From contig OUQQ01000073.1 in NCBI GenBank assembly GCA_900404475.1, forward strand, positions 1-48,248: 48,248 nt of DNA, written 5' to 3'. A program made the position numbers and the translations under genes. The stretch is from Spongospora subterranea (taxonomy: Eukaryota > Endomyxa > Phytomyxea > Plasmodiophorida > Plasmodiophoridae). Shown in pieces: positions 21,654 to 32,467 of the stretch. The stretch's first letter is position 1. Every line of letters begins with the position of its first letter. Under the pieces are notes generated by a model. That model did not search any database and was not told where the DNA came from. It saw only the letters and a program-made list of their open reading frames with translations.

Positions 21654-23644
21654 TTATAGGCTGTATTCCAAAGGTATGGCCATGCCCCTTTGCCTACGAA
21701 TTTCATGCATGCTAGCAATGACAAATGATCCTGGATTCAACGCCTCAAATGAAATCATAATTGACTTCGAAGGTGGAATCAAAATTGTGTCGCGGATAGC
21801 ACCTTTGGTTGTTGCGACGTCATCGAACTCTGTCACAACAAAAGTGTGTCCCTGAATCCGCATTGAAATGGCATCATGAGCTTCATTCACGAATGTGATA
21901 TTGACTTGATCTCCCAGTGAGACCTTTAACGAGGTTTGGCCTTCATCACCGTAACGAAAACCGTTGATGGTATTATCTTGACCTAAAACCATTGTTGTAA
22001 CCAGTTTGTTTTTTTCTTGTGTGCAGCTTTGGCATATTGTTTCCGTGGCCTCTTTTATCAAGGGTAACCGATTAAATAGCCTTTCGTTATTCCAAGTTGA
22101 GCAATAGCTGCTTTCCACAAGGCGGGACGGAGAATTATCAGTAGATGATGCTTTTGCATCATGTTCAGTCTCCAAAGTCATTCCTAATCAAACATTCTGT
22201 TGGGCAAGTGAACCATTTTTCTGGAAAAATAACTACCTATTTGCCTTCTTAAACCATCACCTTCTTCGATTGCTATGACGGTTATCTGAGTCCATCTGCG
22301 ACTCGGTACGAATATTAAAACATCCATCCTTTGCCCGACACCGATCCAAAGTGGTTCCAATACATCTTCTAACTCAACCGGTTCCACCCATTGTCCATCA
22401 ACTGCAACGATTATTGACTTGATGTATGCATCGTCGCTAGTCACATTTATGTGAAAATTGGTCCCACTTGCAGCGTTGAAAATTCGCAACCTGACAAGCG
22501 CATCAGGCTTGACATTAACGTAATGCATATGGCTCGAGAAATGATTGTTAGCAAATACAGCTCCAAACAGCGTTGACCCATTGGAACTGCAAAGCACAGT
22601 GGAATATCAAAACACACACCGGTGAAGCGTATTTTGCAAATTATTGCTACCTCAATGTGTGGCTTGATGGTGGGTAGGCGCATGAACACGATTTCCAAAT
22701 CGAGTCATCACTTTCGGAAACGACCGACAAAGGGCATGCGTCCTGCATGACGAAGAGAAAATCAGTAGCTCGATCGATGACTCCAACCAAATCCGAGGTG
22801 TAAATATCGCTAATATGTGGAAGGTCCCCTCCTATCAACCTGATGGGAGTTTAGGTTGCATTGAAAAGCTTTAACGCGAAATTAGAGTCCCGACTAACAT
22901 TGGTACAACCAGACCCTGTCCCCGATGGAACTGATTCGCTGACGTGAGAGTTGCTGTGCCAGCAGCTGTTTGCGTCAATAATTGATCAACTGACAACATC
23001 GGAAGAAATCTTGTATGCATAGGTGATACAATATCTCCCATTCCTAAAAGAGATTCGGTGACCAGATGTACTGGCTCGCTCTGTAATGTGTTGCCAACGG
23101 ATAGCACCAGCTGCTGTTCGCTGGTGCACCGTACTGCACCGATGTTTTCACCAGGAGTCACCATCCAGGAAGGTCCAGAACCATCAACAACCATTCGTGG
23201 AATTCGACATGCCGTAACATTGGAAAGTCCCAGGTTCATGCTGACAAGATTTTGCCTGATTTTGAGGATGGTAAACTGATCTTTGGAGATTGGTTTGTAT
23301 AAAGGGGATCTATTTGTGCATACGGCCGCATGAACTGTAATACTGGAAGTATGTCATTTCCTGATGATTGTTGTTTCAAACAGAGGGATACCTTGCAGCA
23401 ATGAGACCGAGCAAAAGTAGTACGGTCAGAAAAAACACCCACCATGGCTAAAATTTTGACAATCAATATGAGCCCACCACAAAACCGATGGAAGATGGTG
23501 CACCTGATCCCATATATCATGACGATCGGGAACACCGATCAGCAATTGATCCTCTTCCGACTCGTCCTCATCCTCGTTCTCGGCCTCGTCCCCGGATTCT
23601 TGACCTCTGTCTATCTGTTCGTATCGATGATCATTGGGCGTCAT
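21654..23644 (-). CDS. membrane-anchored multicopper-oxidase-like protein lacking Cu ligands
   Basis: Six exons: 23644-23504, 23447-23392, 23342-22876, 22831-22651, 22586-22237, 22183-21654 (574 aa, in phase). A 47-residue acidic cytosolic N-terminus is followed by a transmembrane helix (WWVFFLTVLLLLGLIAA). Three cupredoxin-like domains follow. Domain 2 has the typical VRLRIFNAASGTNFHINV and PLWIGVGQRMDVLIFV. Domain 3 has LGDQVNITFVNE, a DTILIPP strand and ALNPGSF. The four copper-ligand motifs are destroyed: HWHG becomes HLVT, WYHSH becomes TLTSA, HPxHLHGH becomes ISMRIQGH, and HCHIxWH becomes IASMHEI. The fold is recognisable but no type 1, 2 or 3 copper site can form. It is therefore likely a pseudoenzyme with an extracellular binding or structural role. 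The exon with domain 1 is the most divergent. Confidence 0.72.
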
Positions 23645-24266
23645 TAACCAGTTTCCGGATCATATATAGATTATATGAATAACGATTTGAGGCGGATCCG
23701 TATCCAGGAAATGTAAAGTATAGGTGCAGTCAGATAAGCTATGCGGCGTGTTAATACCTAACTGCTGACTGGGCTTGTATCGTAACATCACTCAATTGGT
23801 CACAGAATGTACGTAACCCACATCAAGTAAGTACATGGACAAATCAGCAATTGTTCTAATCCCGGTTTTGTGGCCGTTGGTATTTCATAGCAGGAAAGTG
23901 GAATCAGATATCTAATCGTTTTTATCTCCATAACAACCTGGTGTTGGTTGATGGGGTCAACGAGGCGAAGAGCATCTGTGACTGTGGTTGTAGAAATTAG
24001 TGGGATAATGCTGATTACAGAAAACTACGTCCAATGATTGCTTCGCAGAGACCTGTTGAAAGCAATAACAGGAAAGAACCCTGTTCATTTTTCAAAGAAA
24101 AACGTTTTTTTCACGAATTCGAAGCGCAGTATAGGTACTCACCACGGGGCGCGGTAGTGTACATCTGAGTGAACTGTACCGTCAGAGTTGGTAAAGTGGT
24201 CTGGTCTGACGCCAAGCCAAATACAGACAAGCACTGGACTCCACCTGGCCGGCCAATGACAGTGGA
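23645..24266. promoter_or_regulatory. divergent promoter region
   Basis: About 620 nt separating the minus-strand multicopper-oxidase-like gene from the plus-strand aminotransferase gene. No coding frame is visible. It should contain both promoters. No specific operator was identified. Confidence 0.4.
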
Positions 24267-25308
24267 ATGAAATCATGTGCATTATACAGGAATGGGTCTG
24301 TTTCTCTCATCCAGACAAGTCTGCGAGACTTTCTCTTGTCCTGTCCGAGAAGTCGGTTGCCTTTATAATCTAAATCGAGTTTTTATTCTGATTTTTTTGT
24401 AAATCGAAAATAGGTTCGTATACAGTAATGAAGGCCTTCGATTATGGAAGACGAATTTTATGCTTTGACCACCATATGCGACGGTTATCGTCGTCGTTTA
24501 ATTCGATGACTAATTTGCATGTGCCTTCAAATACGATTGCGCGACTGGTTAAAACAGGAATGCGTTTTATTTTGAACGTCCATCCAGATCTTGGGCCTGA
24601 GCTCAGCGTACTAGTAGTATTGCCAATACAAGGTGATAATATTGATTCGTATATTAATTAATATGGAATTGAACCTGCATAGACTTTCATTTTGTCGATC
24701 CGATGCCTGTCTGGATCCATTTGTCGCCCTTTCAGCCAAGGATGGTCCCATCCGTCTGCATTGATGCCATGCGTGGAACCCGTTTCGAGTTTGGAGCAAC
24801 GAAAGACAGTCTATGGGCGTCGTTGCGAGAAAACCTTTCGAAGAAAAAGCGTCCTGAAGCTGATGAAGTTGTTCTTATCGACGAAAGTGATCAAGTATTA
24901 GAAGGCTTATCGAGTAATTTTTTCGTGGTTAATGAAAACGGGCGGCTGCAGACGGCTCCAATCCAATCTGGTGTGTTGGCTGGAACAATAAGGGAGCTTG
25001 TAATTCAACTATACTCGCAAACGAGTGCAAGCGTTTTAGAGCAGGCGCCAGTTTGGACTGATCGCTTCTCGTGGAAAGGAGCGTTTATCACCTCGACTTC
25101 AAGATCAATACTCCCAACAAAAGATATCGCCGATTTGACCACTCCCTCTCCTCAAGTGGATTCGTCAGTATTTTTCCCGGTGATACATCCCCTCATTCAA
25201 GAATGCAAACAATTGGTCGAGAGAGAACTTGCACGAACCAGTTGCGATATATTTGAGGAATTATCCAGTGACGACTCACAGCTGGAAAAAAACGGGACGA
25301 TGGCATGA
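24267..25308 (+). CDS. class IV (fold-type IV) PLP aminotransferase
   Basis: Three exons: 24267-24351, 24414-24632, 24683-25308 (309 aa, in phase). The first donor is GTCGGT. N-terminal SLRDFLLSCPR ... YTVMKAFDYG, with FDHHMRRL, matches the branched-chain/D-amino-acid aminotransferase superfamily subgroup found in plants and fungi. The probable Schiff-base lysine is Lys142 (GATKDSLW). The cofactor-phosphate and Glu motif is LEGLSSNFFVV (Glu175, Ser178, Asn180), and the second phosphate-binding loop is SGVLAGTIRE. All of the motifs I expect for activity are present. Substrate cannot be assigned from sequence: D-amino acids, branched-chain amino acids or aminodeoxychorismate-type chemistry are all possible. 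The gene ends 170 bp from an oppositely oriented unknown gene. Confidence 0.8.
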
Positions 25309-25478
25309 TTATTTTTCGACACCTGGAATCTCAATTTGTTCTTGATTGGCGATGAACGACCAGTGGGTAGCTTCTACGACTGTGCAAACGCAAATCTTTC
25401 AAATTTGTGTCCAGGTTTTATTAGCTTGGAATAGGATCATCACCAATATTGTAGATGTGGTACGTATAATTAAATCAT

Positions 25479-25945
25479 CTACTCTGGATATCTTTGAATA
25501 ACAACAGTCACTTGATGTGGGTGTCCATAGTAATCATGACATGCTAGACGATCTAGCAGATAAAAGAATGGTGCCCTTTCGGTCACATGTAAGGTTAACG
25601 ATGATCGATTTTGGATGGACATCATTTGATAATCAGGGTGAAAGTTTTCCACTCGCTGTATCACTTGGCGCGCCAATGTTTTTCCACTTTTGAGACGAAA
25701 CGCCTGTACACCGCAGAAATTTTCAAGTGTGCTTCTGCGTTGAATGCGTGCTTGATCAATATATGGCCGCCGTTGAGGCCAAACTCAGGTTGAAGTGGTC
25801 GGAATCCCTCCCACGGCACACCCGTACCTCCTTTCAGACAGGTCGCAAATAAATTTTGGGCAGTTTTGACCAATGACACAGAACGATTGGTCATGGAATT
25901 GTCGAATTTATTTGGTTCCAGGAACCCAGCAACGTCAACAGCCAT
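25479..25945 (-). CDS. conserved-looking protein of unknown function, 2 exons
   Basis: Read straight through, the frame appears broken near 25670. A 56-nt intron (25711-25656; donor GTGTAC, acceptor GATACAG) restores one frame: exons 25945-25712 and 25655-25479, 136 aa. The sequence is rich in conserved-looking aromatic, His and Gly segments (LFATCLKGGTGVPWEGF, NGGHILIKHAFNAEAHL, FFYLLDRLACHDYY followed by GHPHQVTV). No signal peptide or membrane helix is present. I do not recognise the family. Small size and basic or aromatic composition would be compatible with an organellar or ribosomal protein, but that is only a guess. Confidence 0.5.
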
Positions 25946-26424
25946 TGAGTTTTAGGCTCCCTCACGATAGCACAGGTGCTCGATTTGTACCCTTCTGAAA
26001 TGCAAATTTCACAATCTATATGTCAAACGAGAAGTCTGCTGATTACAATCAACCTCAGTTTGTTTCTGAGGAGTATGCTGGTTGTATACGAGAATTAGGT
26101 ACTCTTACTCTTAGTTCAAACAGATAATTCAATTCGAGTGCAGTGAACCGGTTATCCCTCTCGTTTCTGTCAGCAAAAACTGCATGTGAAGACAGGGATG
26201 GCAATTGATAACCGAAATTCGATCGAAAAACGTTGCACGGGACGTTGCATTTGAACCATCAAGCAATGCAACGGAAGACACCCCATGAGGCATATTGCGG
26301 GTAAAAAGTTAAATAAAATTCTTGTATTTACAATTCAGATTATAGAAGCTCGTAATCTTTGCAAGCATAGCCCAGTAGAGTCGATCAGTGATAATATCAT
26401 GGAACATTTGACATGAATCAATTA
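25946..26424. other. intergenic, nothing seen
   Basis: About 480 nt between two minus-strand genes. It presumably holds the promoter of the unknown gene ending at 25479 and the terminator of the hyccin gene. No coding frame or RNA gene was recognised. Confidence 0.4.
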
Positions 26425-27367
26425 CTAGAGTTCATATCGGATCCTTTCCATAAGACAAGTAGTCGAAAGCAGAATAACAGGATTGATATCCTGTGTTGCT
26501 TTCCGATGTAAAGCCGTAATTGCAACAATAGCAACTGAGCGGCAGCCTTCAGTTATCAAAGCATGAGTTAAACCTTGAACTAAAAGCTGTTCGAGCTCCA
26601 CCATGGAAAGAGATTGGGCGCAAAAGGTCTGTTTTTCCGTTGCTAAATCCCATATAAGTTGAGTAAACTGCGAAAGGTTCGCAGAATCTGATGCACACAA
26701 TCTGCCCAAAAGGTTTAGGCATCAAGATATTACATCGTTGCATGATAAAATACCTGGCGCTAAGAAGACAAAAATTTGTGACGGACGTTGACGACATTCT
26801 GGGCATTGCAAGGATGAACTTTGACAGCGCTGACCGAACTTTTGGAGAAGAAAGTATTATAAAATCCCGAAACTCAACAAACATGAACTACATACTTAAC
26901 TTGATGCTGCTCATAGTTGACGGATCCGATACGTGAATATACTCAACATTAACCGATGTCCCTACCCTTGAACGAAGGTCGTGATCGCGTAGTTGGTTGG
27001 CCGTTAATGCAGTCGTTGCAGCCTGCTTCTGGATTGGAGTGGGAGAATGGTACATTGAGGGTATCGAGAGGTCGGGCAACGGATTATCTAATTGAAACCG
27101 ATCTTCCAATGATCCACAGTCGCTTCGCCGGAGACAAATCGCCTGTAAAAGGACCCCGACAGCTGATGCAGGTTTTGCTGACTGAATGCGACGAAGGAAT
27201 GTCCATGATAGCGTTGGAATAAATTGAAATACAAAATCGCATAAGGCCTGGTCATCGTCGGTGAGAAGCTCGAACAACCATTTAACAATGGAGGGTGACG
27301 ATTCCGTTAATATGCAGTGATTAATAGAAAAAGGTAAATCAGTACTGGCACATACTGCAGAAGCCAT
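26425..27367 (-). CDS. hyccin/FAM126 family protein (PI4KIIIalpha complex)
   Basis: Three exons: 27367-26896, 26838-26754, 26701-26425 (277 aa, phases 1 and 2 agree). Hyccin landmarks are in order: VKWLFELLTDDDQALCDFVF followed by QFIPTLSWTFL (family F-x-L-Q-F-L-P-E-L-x-W), LPDLSIPSMYHSP (family I-P-S...S-x-Y-H), ALTANQLRDHDL, then the C-terminal helices VAIVAITALHRKATQDINPV followed by ILLSTTCL, equivalent to the conserved A-x-x-A-L-x-x-I-x-x-R-A-x-x-E-L-x-P-E-x-L-L block. Hyccin (FAM126) pairs with TTC7 and EFR3 to hold PI 4-kinase III alpha at the plasma membrane for PI4P synthesis. The model is shorter than animal hyccins (about 520 aa), which have a long disordered tail. The start is the first ATG. 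Subfamily naming beyond 'hyccin-like' is not possible. Confidence 0.72.
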
Positions 27368-27902
27368 TGTCGTTCGACTGATCTCCTAGTAAAACGATTC
27401 ATGAAACAGTACGTGGCGACTACCAAGAGCACCCACCATCAAGGACTTAATTGCAGAGGATATGGCAGCATCATCATGCCTTCCCAGAGCCGTAGTTACT
27501 TTAGCAATGAACGATGTGCCTAGATCGATGGAAGCGACGGTCTCCTGGTCACCATCCCGTCCCATTCTCCCCCAGAATCACCACGTTGACTCGTCCATTG
27601 AACGCTCTTGTGAATTAAGTTCATACCGGGCAGTATGGAGGTATAGATACAATATAGTGGACCAATGAGAACCTGTGGCCCTGTGACTGATTGGTTGCGC
27701 GCTCGCAACTGCATTCGCCAGCAAACTCCACTGTATTCTGTGCGTGAAGCGATGGGAAATCCATCATTCATCACCATCGCGTTGGATATTAGAATCAACA
27801 GATCAACTTTACAGGTTTTATATGCTGATGGCTAAACTATCGGGACAGTCTTTGCCGCTGCAAGACTGCTGCACTATGTATATGAATTCTCAGTAGGTCA
27901 AG
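27368..27902. other. gap, possible upstream exon of the coiled-coil gene
   Basis: A plus frame at 27665-27814 ends at CAG/GTTTTA and looks like an exon, but its phase does not match the downstream coiled-coil frame with any acceptor I can see. The hyccin promoter should also lie here. Confidence 0.25.
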
Positions 27903-28234
27903 CTTTTACGACGTTTCTTTGAAACAAAAAGTTGTGGAAATTGAGATGCGTCTCAATATATATATAACAAATGTACGATTAGTTCAGCAAAATCTGCGAC
28001 GTACCTATAAGAAGTACAAAACTCTACTGAAAAAAGATTTTGTTTCTGAAAAAACATATGATTCTGTTACGAATCTCTAACCTGGTCTACGGTCTCATCC
28101 ATCGTCGTGAACAGTTTGGCTTATCTAAAGGGGAACGATTTGGAGATTTTTTGACAAGCTCGATATCAAACCTTACACAAAGCCCACAAACAAGTGCAAA
28201 TACACACAATATGCATCATACAAGCCTGAGCTGA
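27903..28234 (+). CDS. coiled-coil protein C-terminus (partial model)
   Basis: Two exons can be seen: about 27903-28065 and 28115-28234, separated by a 49-nt phase-0 intron with a TCTAACC branch site and GAACAG acceptor. The first exon encodes an amphipathic helix (LKQKVVEIEMRLNIYITNVR then LVQQNLRRTYKKYKTLLKK), the second a short Ser/Thr-rich tail ending at 28234. The 5' end is not resolved because stops precede the helix, so at least one upstream exon is missing. I do not recognise the family. Confidence 0.4.
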
Positions 28235-29357
28235 CGAAGAACAACTGGATAGCGGGAGACAACATCCGTATTCTGAGGGCTTGTCAAACTGCAAAAACAT
28301 TCAGTCATGAAATAGTCACATTAAAAAAACACCTTTAGAAAGCTGGCTGTCCTAGAAAGTATTATACATCTTTGACAACTGAGACAATGTTGCAGTCAAA
28401 ATTAGTTTCTTGCAATATAACGGAGACAAATTGGGCATAGTATTTGGAATAGATGATCCTTGGGATGTATTTTCTGCATTCACTGCATATTCCCTGCCCG
28501 AACTGCATTACGACTGCTTCAGTGACTCTACTCTGTGAACGTAACGTAACGTTCATGTGGGATCTCAATTATGCGCAGCTGCTGTTATTTTACAACGGGA
28601 TTGTCTCTAACTGCATCAAAACTCGTCAGACGCCAAAACGGTGGTGTATGCATGAACCTGGCAAATTCAGTTTACATGGTCTTGATAACCAAATATTCAG
28701 TACAGCTAAATACCGGTCAACCGCTGCTATGTGCTGCCTGTTTTAAAACATTTCCCATCGATTGTAACGGACCTGTTCGAGCATCTTGTATGCTGTCGTT
28801 TTTGGAGAATGCGGTTCCTTTGGAGGAATTTGCTTTCCGTCTTTGTCAACGTTTTTACCGCCCAAGACAGACGCGCTTTATTATTAGGGCTTAGTCATAA
28901 ATGTTTTGCTTCACCGGCTACCCGCCGGAGTCCGTGGCGGCAAGATTTCCCTCTACTGTGATGCGGATCCACATGTGGCTCACACTTGAAAATGCTGATT
29001 CGCTTCACCTGCACAACAGCCTTGTCATGATGATTTTATTCTGTAAGTTCCCACGTTCAATCAATTGTATTTTGTTTTGTTACTGGGCAACGTAACCGTG
29101 ATGAATTAATGAACCAGCTACTCGGATTATAATGACGAGAAGTCTCATATAGGAATCAGGCGTGGAAACCTGATTCCGATTCCTGATTTTTGCATTGACA
29201 TTTTTGTGTTCTATTAATCGCATACTGTGTTTGACCAATCATGTTTTTAGGATCTTTCCCATATCGCTACATCATTCAAATCTCGATGTGAAAAAACTTC
29301 GGTAGCACAAAGTCACAATCATCATTTCTCTATGTATAATAAAATTTGTAATCGACT
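28235..29357. other. unresolved stretch with fragmentary coding signal
   Basis: Plus-strand frames at 28571-28961 contain protein-like segments (LLPVLKHFPSIVTDLFEHL, LLSVFVNVFTAQDRRALLLG) in more than one frame, as would be seen in an intron-rich or decayed gene. A minus frame at 28568-28362 competes. I could not build a consistent exon chain and do not assign a gene. 29100-29357 shows nothing. Confidence 0.25.
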
Positions 29358-30707
29358 TTATGATGTTATAATTGGGGTTTCAAAAGTGTCAGCTTCTGCT
29401 TCTGCATGAATTATGTGTAGCGATACGGGATTCAACGTGGCTTCTAGCATTCGATCATCATCACTGGAACTGGATTCTTCCTTATCAGCCGAATTAGGAG
29501 ATACCGACTGGGGGGCGAACTTCTCAACTGTTGACACCGGTGATTCACCTGCACCTTGCAAATCTAACTCGTTCGTCTTTGATGGCAAATCTACTTCGCC
29601 TTGTCTCCAGGTATCGAAAGATCCTCGATCCGCATTTTGTTCAACCTTGTCCCAGTCTTCAACACATACATCTTGTGCTGTCGTTTGGTCGACCATCACA
29701 TTTTTAGTTTCGGCGATTTCTGTGCAACTCTGTTTGTCTCGCACGGCATCAGCCACTTCTGGATGGTGATTGACGTCTTCAAACTGTTCTACAGAGCTAA
29801 TACAATGCTTGATTGAGGCAAGCCCTGATCGAAGGAAGGCTAACATTAGCAATCGCACATCTTTGTGATCATCAATTAATCGCAACTCTATATGAAGATA
29901 CAATCAGGAATTAACACAAATTGACAGAGTCAGTTACCTGTCTCAGTGACATTAAGAATTCGCCCTCTCGTGATAGCATCAGGCCGGCCACATTCGATTA
30001 GATCCCCTTTTCTAAACTCAGTAGACCCGATGCACAAGCGACCATTGTCAACGCGAACAAGAGGTGTGGGACGAGAAGTTTTCGGAGAATGCGCTACGAA
30101 CGGTTTGTGCATACGCTTGAGATCTTGTCGAACTTCATCATCAGATAACCTCATCTTAGCAGGATTTGGCTTCTGCTGATTTTGAACGGCCGCCGCCGAT
30201 CTAGTCGATGTCGCAGCAAAAACTGGTCCAGTCCTTGACCGTTTTTTTACTGGAGATGACGGTCGTTGATCGATGCCGTTCGTATCTTGAAATCGTCGGC
30301 GATTGCGTTTAATGTTATCGATAAGCTTATTTCGTAACAACCTCAAATCCTCCTAAAAACGAGATTTGTTAACAAAAAAACACATCACATTTCATCACAC
30401 CAACATTATATTGATCAACAGCTGATTTCACAGCACCATCAAACTCGTTTTCGACGTTGGAAATGCGTTGCGTTCTCCACAGCTCGGCAGTAGCAATACG
30501 CTCTGCTTTTCGCCTCTGCATTTCTACCAGCCCTTCCTGGAGTTGGACGTGGGCCGAGCCCCGTTCTAGGGCTTCGATCTCCTTCTCAAAGGCGGCCGTT
30601 CTATCTAGGACCGCCGGGAAGAAGGGGCGCCCAGAGGAGCATGTGCTTCGTAATCTAGCTCTAGCTCCGCCTGCCTGCATCTGCTCTGATCCAAACGACC
30701 GAAACAT
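29358..30707 (-). CDS. Sds3/SUDS3-like subunit of Sin3-HDAC corepressor
   Basis: Three exons: 30707-30405, 30352-29938, 29887-29358 (415 aa, in phase). The N-terminal half is the Sds3/BRMS1 coiled coil (FEKEIEALERGSAHVQLQEG ... RISNVENEFDGAVKSAVDQY followed by EDLRLLRNKLIDNIKRNRRR). After a basic, Pro/Ser-rich linker comes the family's LSDDEVRQDLKRMHK segment (compare 'LTDEQIMEDLRTLNK' in SUDS3) and a small capping domain VRVDNGRLCIGSTEFRKGDL ... IECGRPDAITRGRILNVTET. Sds3 scaffolds the Rpd3/HDAC-Sin3 complex in the nucleus. An acidic, Ser-rich tail (about 130 residues, EESSSSDDD) follows, which is longer than in animal SUDS3. The start is the first ATG (30707), as the frame opens only shortly before it. 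Confidence 0.78.
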
Positions 30708-30710
30708 CAA

Positions 30711-31572
30711 TACGCAGCCGAATAGGCTATGCCAGTGCCGTTCGTACCTCTCATCAACTAGATGACTAAGGAATGAAGTTTCGGGGTGATCGATATGGTA
30801 TCGATATCTGACCCTGAGTTGTATTTCACCTCCTGCTGATCACTGCCCCTGATACCGCAATGTGTGTTGAATGGACCTCACCTTTCCTGTTGAGCGCTCC
30901 ACCCACACTAATATGACCGTCTGGGGATTGCGCATTTTTAGTCGATCACTGTCATGCGTGATGCACCAATTCGGGAGGACACGGTCGGAATATTGACATT
31001 GTAGGTCAATACTTCATCACGATCGTCGTCGGGAATCGTCCGGTGGTTCCCCGTCATGGGATCATATATTCACCCAGTGCGGCTTGGGAAGAATCGTGCC
31101 CACTGAAGCGGTTTCCTAAACACAACTGGGGTGGCCGAGAAATGCAATTCGATGAATGTCTGGCTTGGGGACCCTCGCCTAATTCTTACCCTAAGATGTA
31201 CTAGCACAATAATCGTGCCTTTTTGCACTTCATGAGATTCTTATTGCCTCTTCCCATTCTTGCGTGTATGAGCACCTATAGTACGTGTATATGCGTTTTG
31301 CAAAACATCTGTTCATAATCTCGTAAATGAAACCCTTCAGCGTGACCCTCCGAATCTTCGTCCAAAGCCTCACTTACCTTTCTAAGAGTTTCGTCTCCTG
31401 GGAAGACATGGATTTAGAATTAGCTTTTAGGCGATGGAAACAAAATATTTGCTGTTATAGAAAATCAATCAGAAACTAGCTGTGCCACAGCTTTCCCTTA
31501 CGCAATAATTTCGCTGACAAGGTTTAATCCGCTTTTCGATCATTAACCCCATGCGTTTTGTTGCCCTCGTTG
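30711..31572. other. intergenic region without a supported gene
   Basis: About 860 nt. No convincing frame on either strand and no RNA gene recognised. It should contain the Sds3 promoter (left) and the promoter of the small plus-strand gene (right). Confidence 0.4.
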
Positions 31573-32172
31573 ATGTCTGCTGTTTATACGCCTAATGTGA
31601 TATTTGAAGATATTCGTTGTCGGCATGGTTCATGTCGAATTTCTCTGCCAATGTTGTTCAAATCGCTGATTGAGCAACGTAGTCTCAAATCAACACTGAC
31701 CGCGGAAAAACTGTTTGTTCTTCTTGAGCACCTTCGGAGAAGGAATAATCCATCTCTTACCGCAAATTGCATAAACTTGCGGCCAACATGGCCTAATTAC
31801 ATGTTTCAAGTAATCTACATTGTAATCAATCATGAGAAAGAGATTGCTGATAATGCATCGTTTACCTACAAACGCTGTGTTTCAATTCGAATATTGCAGC
31901 ACCTTGAGAACTGACTTCAGAAAAGTGTATTACATTCGCAACAGTTTTCAAGCCGCTTTTCTCGCTGTCAATCCTGTTTTCTCAATGTGGGTTCCTATTT
32001 TCAACATGGCATCCCTCGGTAAGGATGTGGACGTGGGTAAGACTGCTGATGAGTGAGTGATTGAATGCCAAGTTATTTCGGCAGGTGCTTGTATAAGTGC
32101 CAAACTTACTCGAACAAACAATGCAGAAGTATTTACAAAAAACTGTACTTGAGCACTAACCTAGATCTATAA
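31573..32172 (+). CDS. small Cys-containing protein, unknown, 3 exons
   Basis: Model: exons 31573-31809, 31921-32018, 32085-32172 (140 aa; donors GTAATC and GTAAGG, acceptors ACTTCAG and CGGCAG; phases agree). The first exon is the most convincing (YTPNVIFEDIRCRHGSCRIS, TAEKLFVLLEHLRRRNNPSL, NLRPTWPNYMFQ). The last exon is Cys/Lys-rich (CLYKCQTYSNKQCRSIYKK). No known domain was recognised. Alternative splicing of the long first intron (111 nt) is possible, so the C-terminus is less certain than the N-terminus. Confidence 0.4.
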
Positions 32173-32467
32173 CGAGGCGATTTGATTGAGAACGTTACCC
32201 GTTGCAAAAACATTTCGAGTTGTAAACCAGCGACGTCAAGCAATTTCGTTCAATAACTGTAGATGTTTTTTTACGATAAAACGTGAGATCCTATTGAACC
32301 GGTGCCAAACTCGACTGTTGTTTAATTGCAAGAGACAACCGCCACGAGTCTTTGAATTTTTTATGAAATTTGACTGGTCTTGAACTGGAAAGTGGCAGAA
32401 AACGGCACTCAGGCAATATTGAAGGAGCTGGAGACGATTAATAATTAATGTCATAGATAATGCTGTA

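Noticed and set aside
21654..23644. Active laccase or ferroxidase
   Set aside because: The His and Cys ligand motifs are missing in all four expected places.
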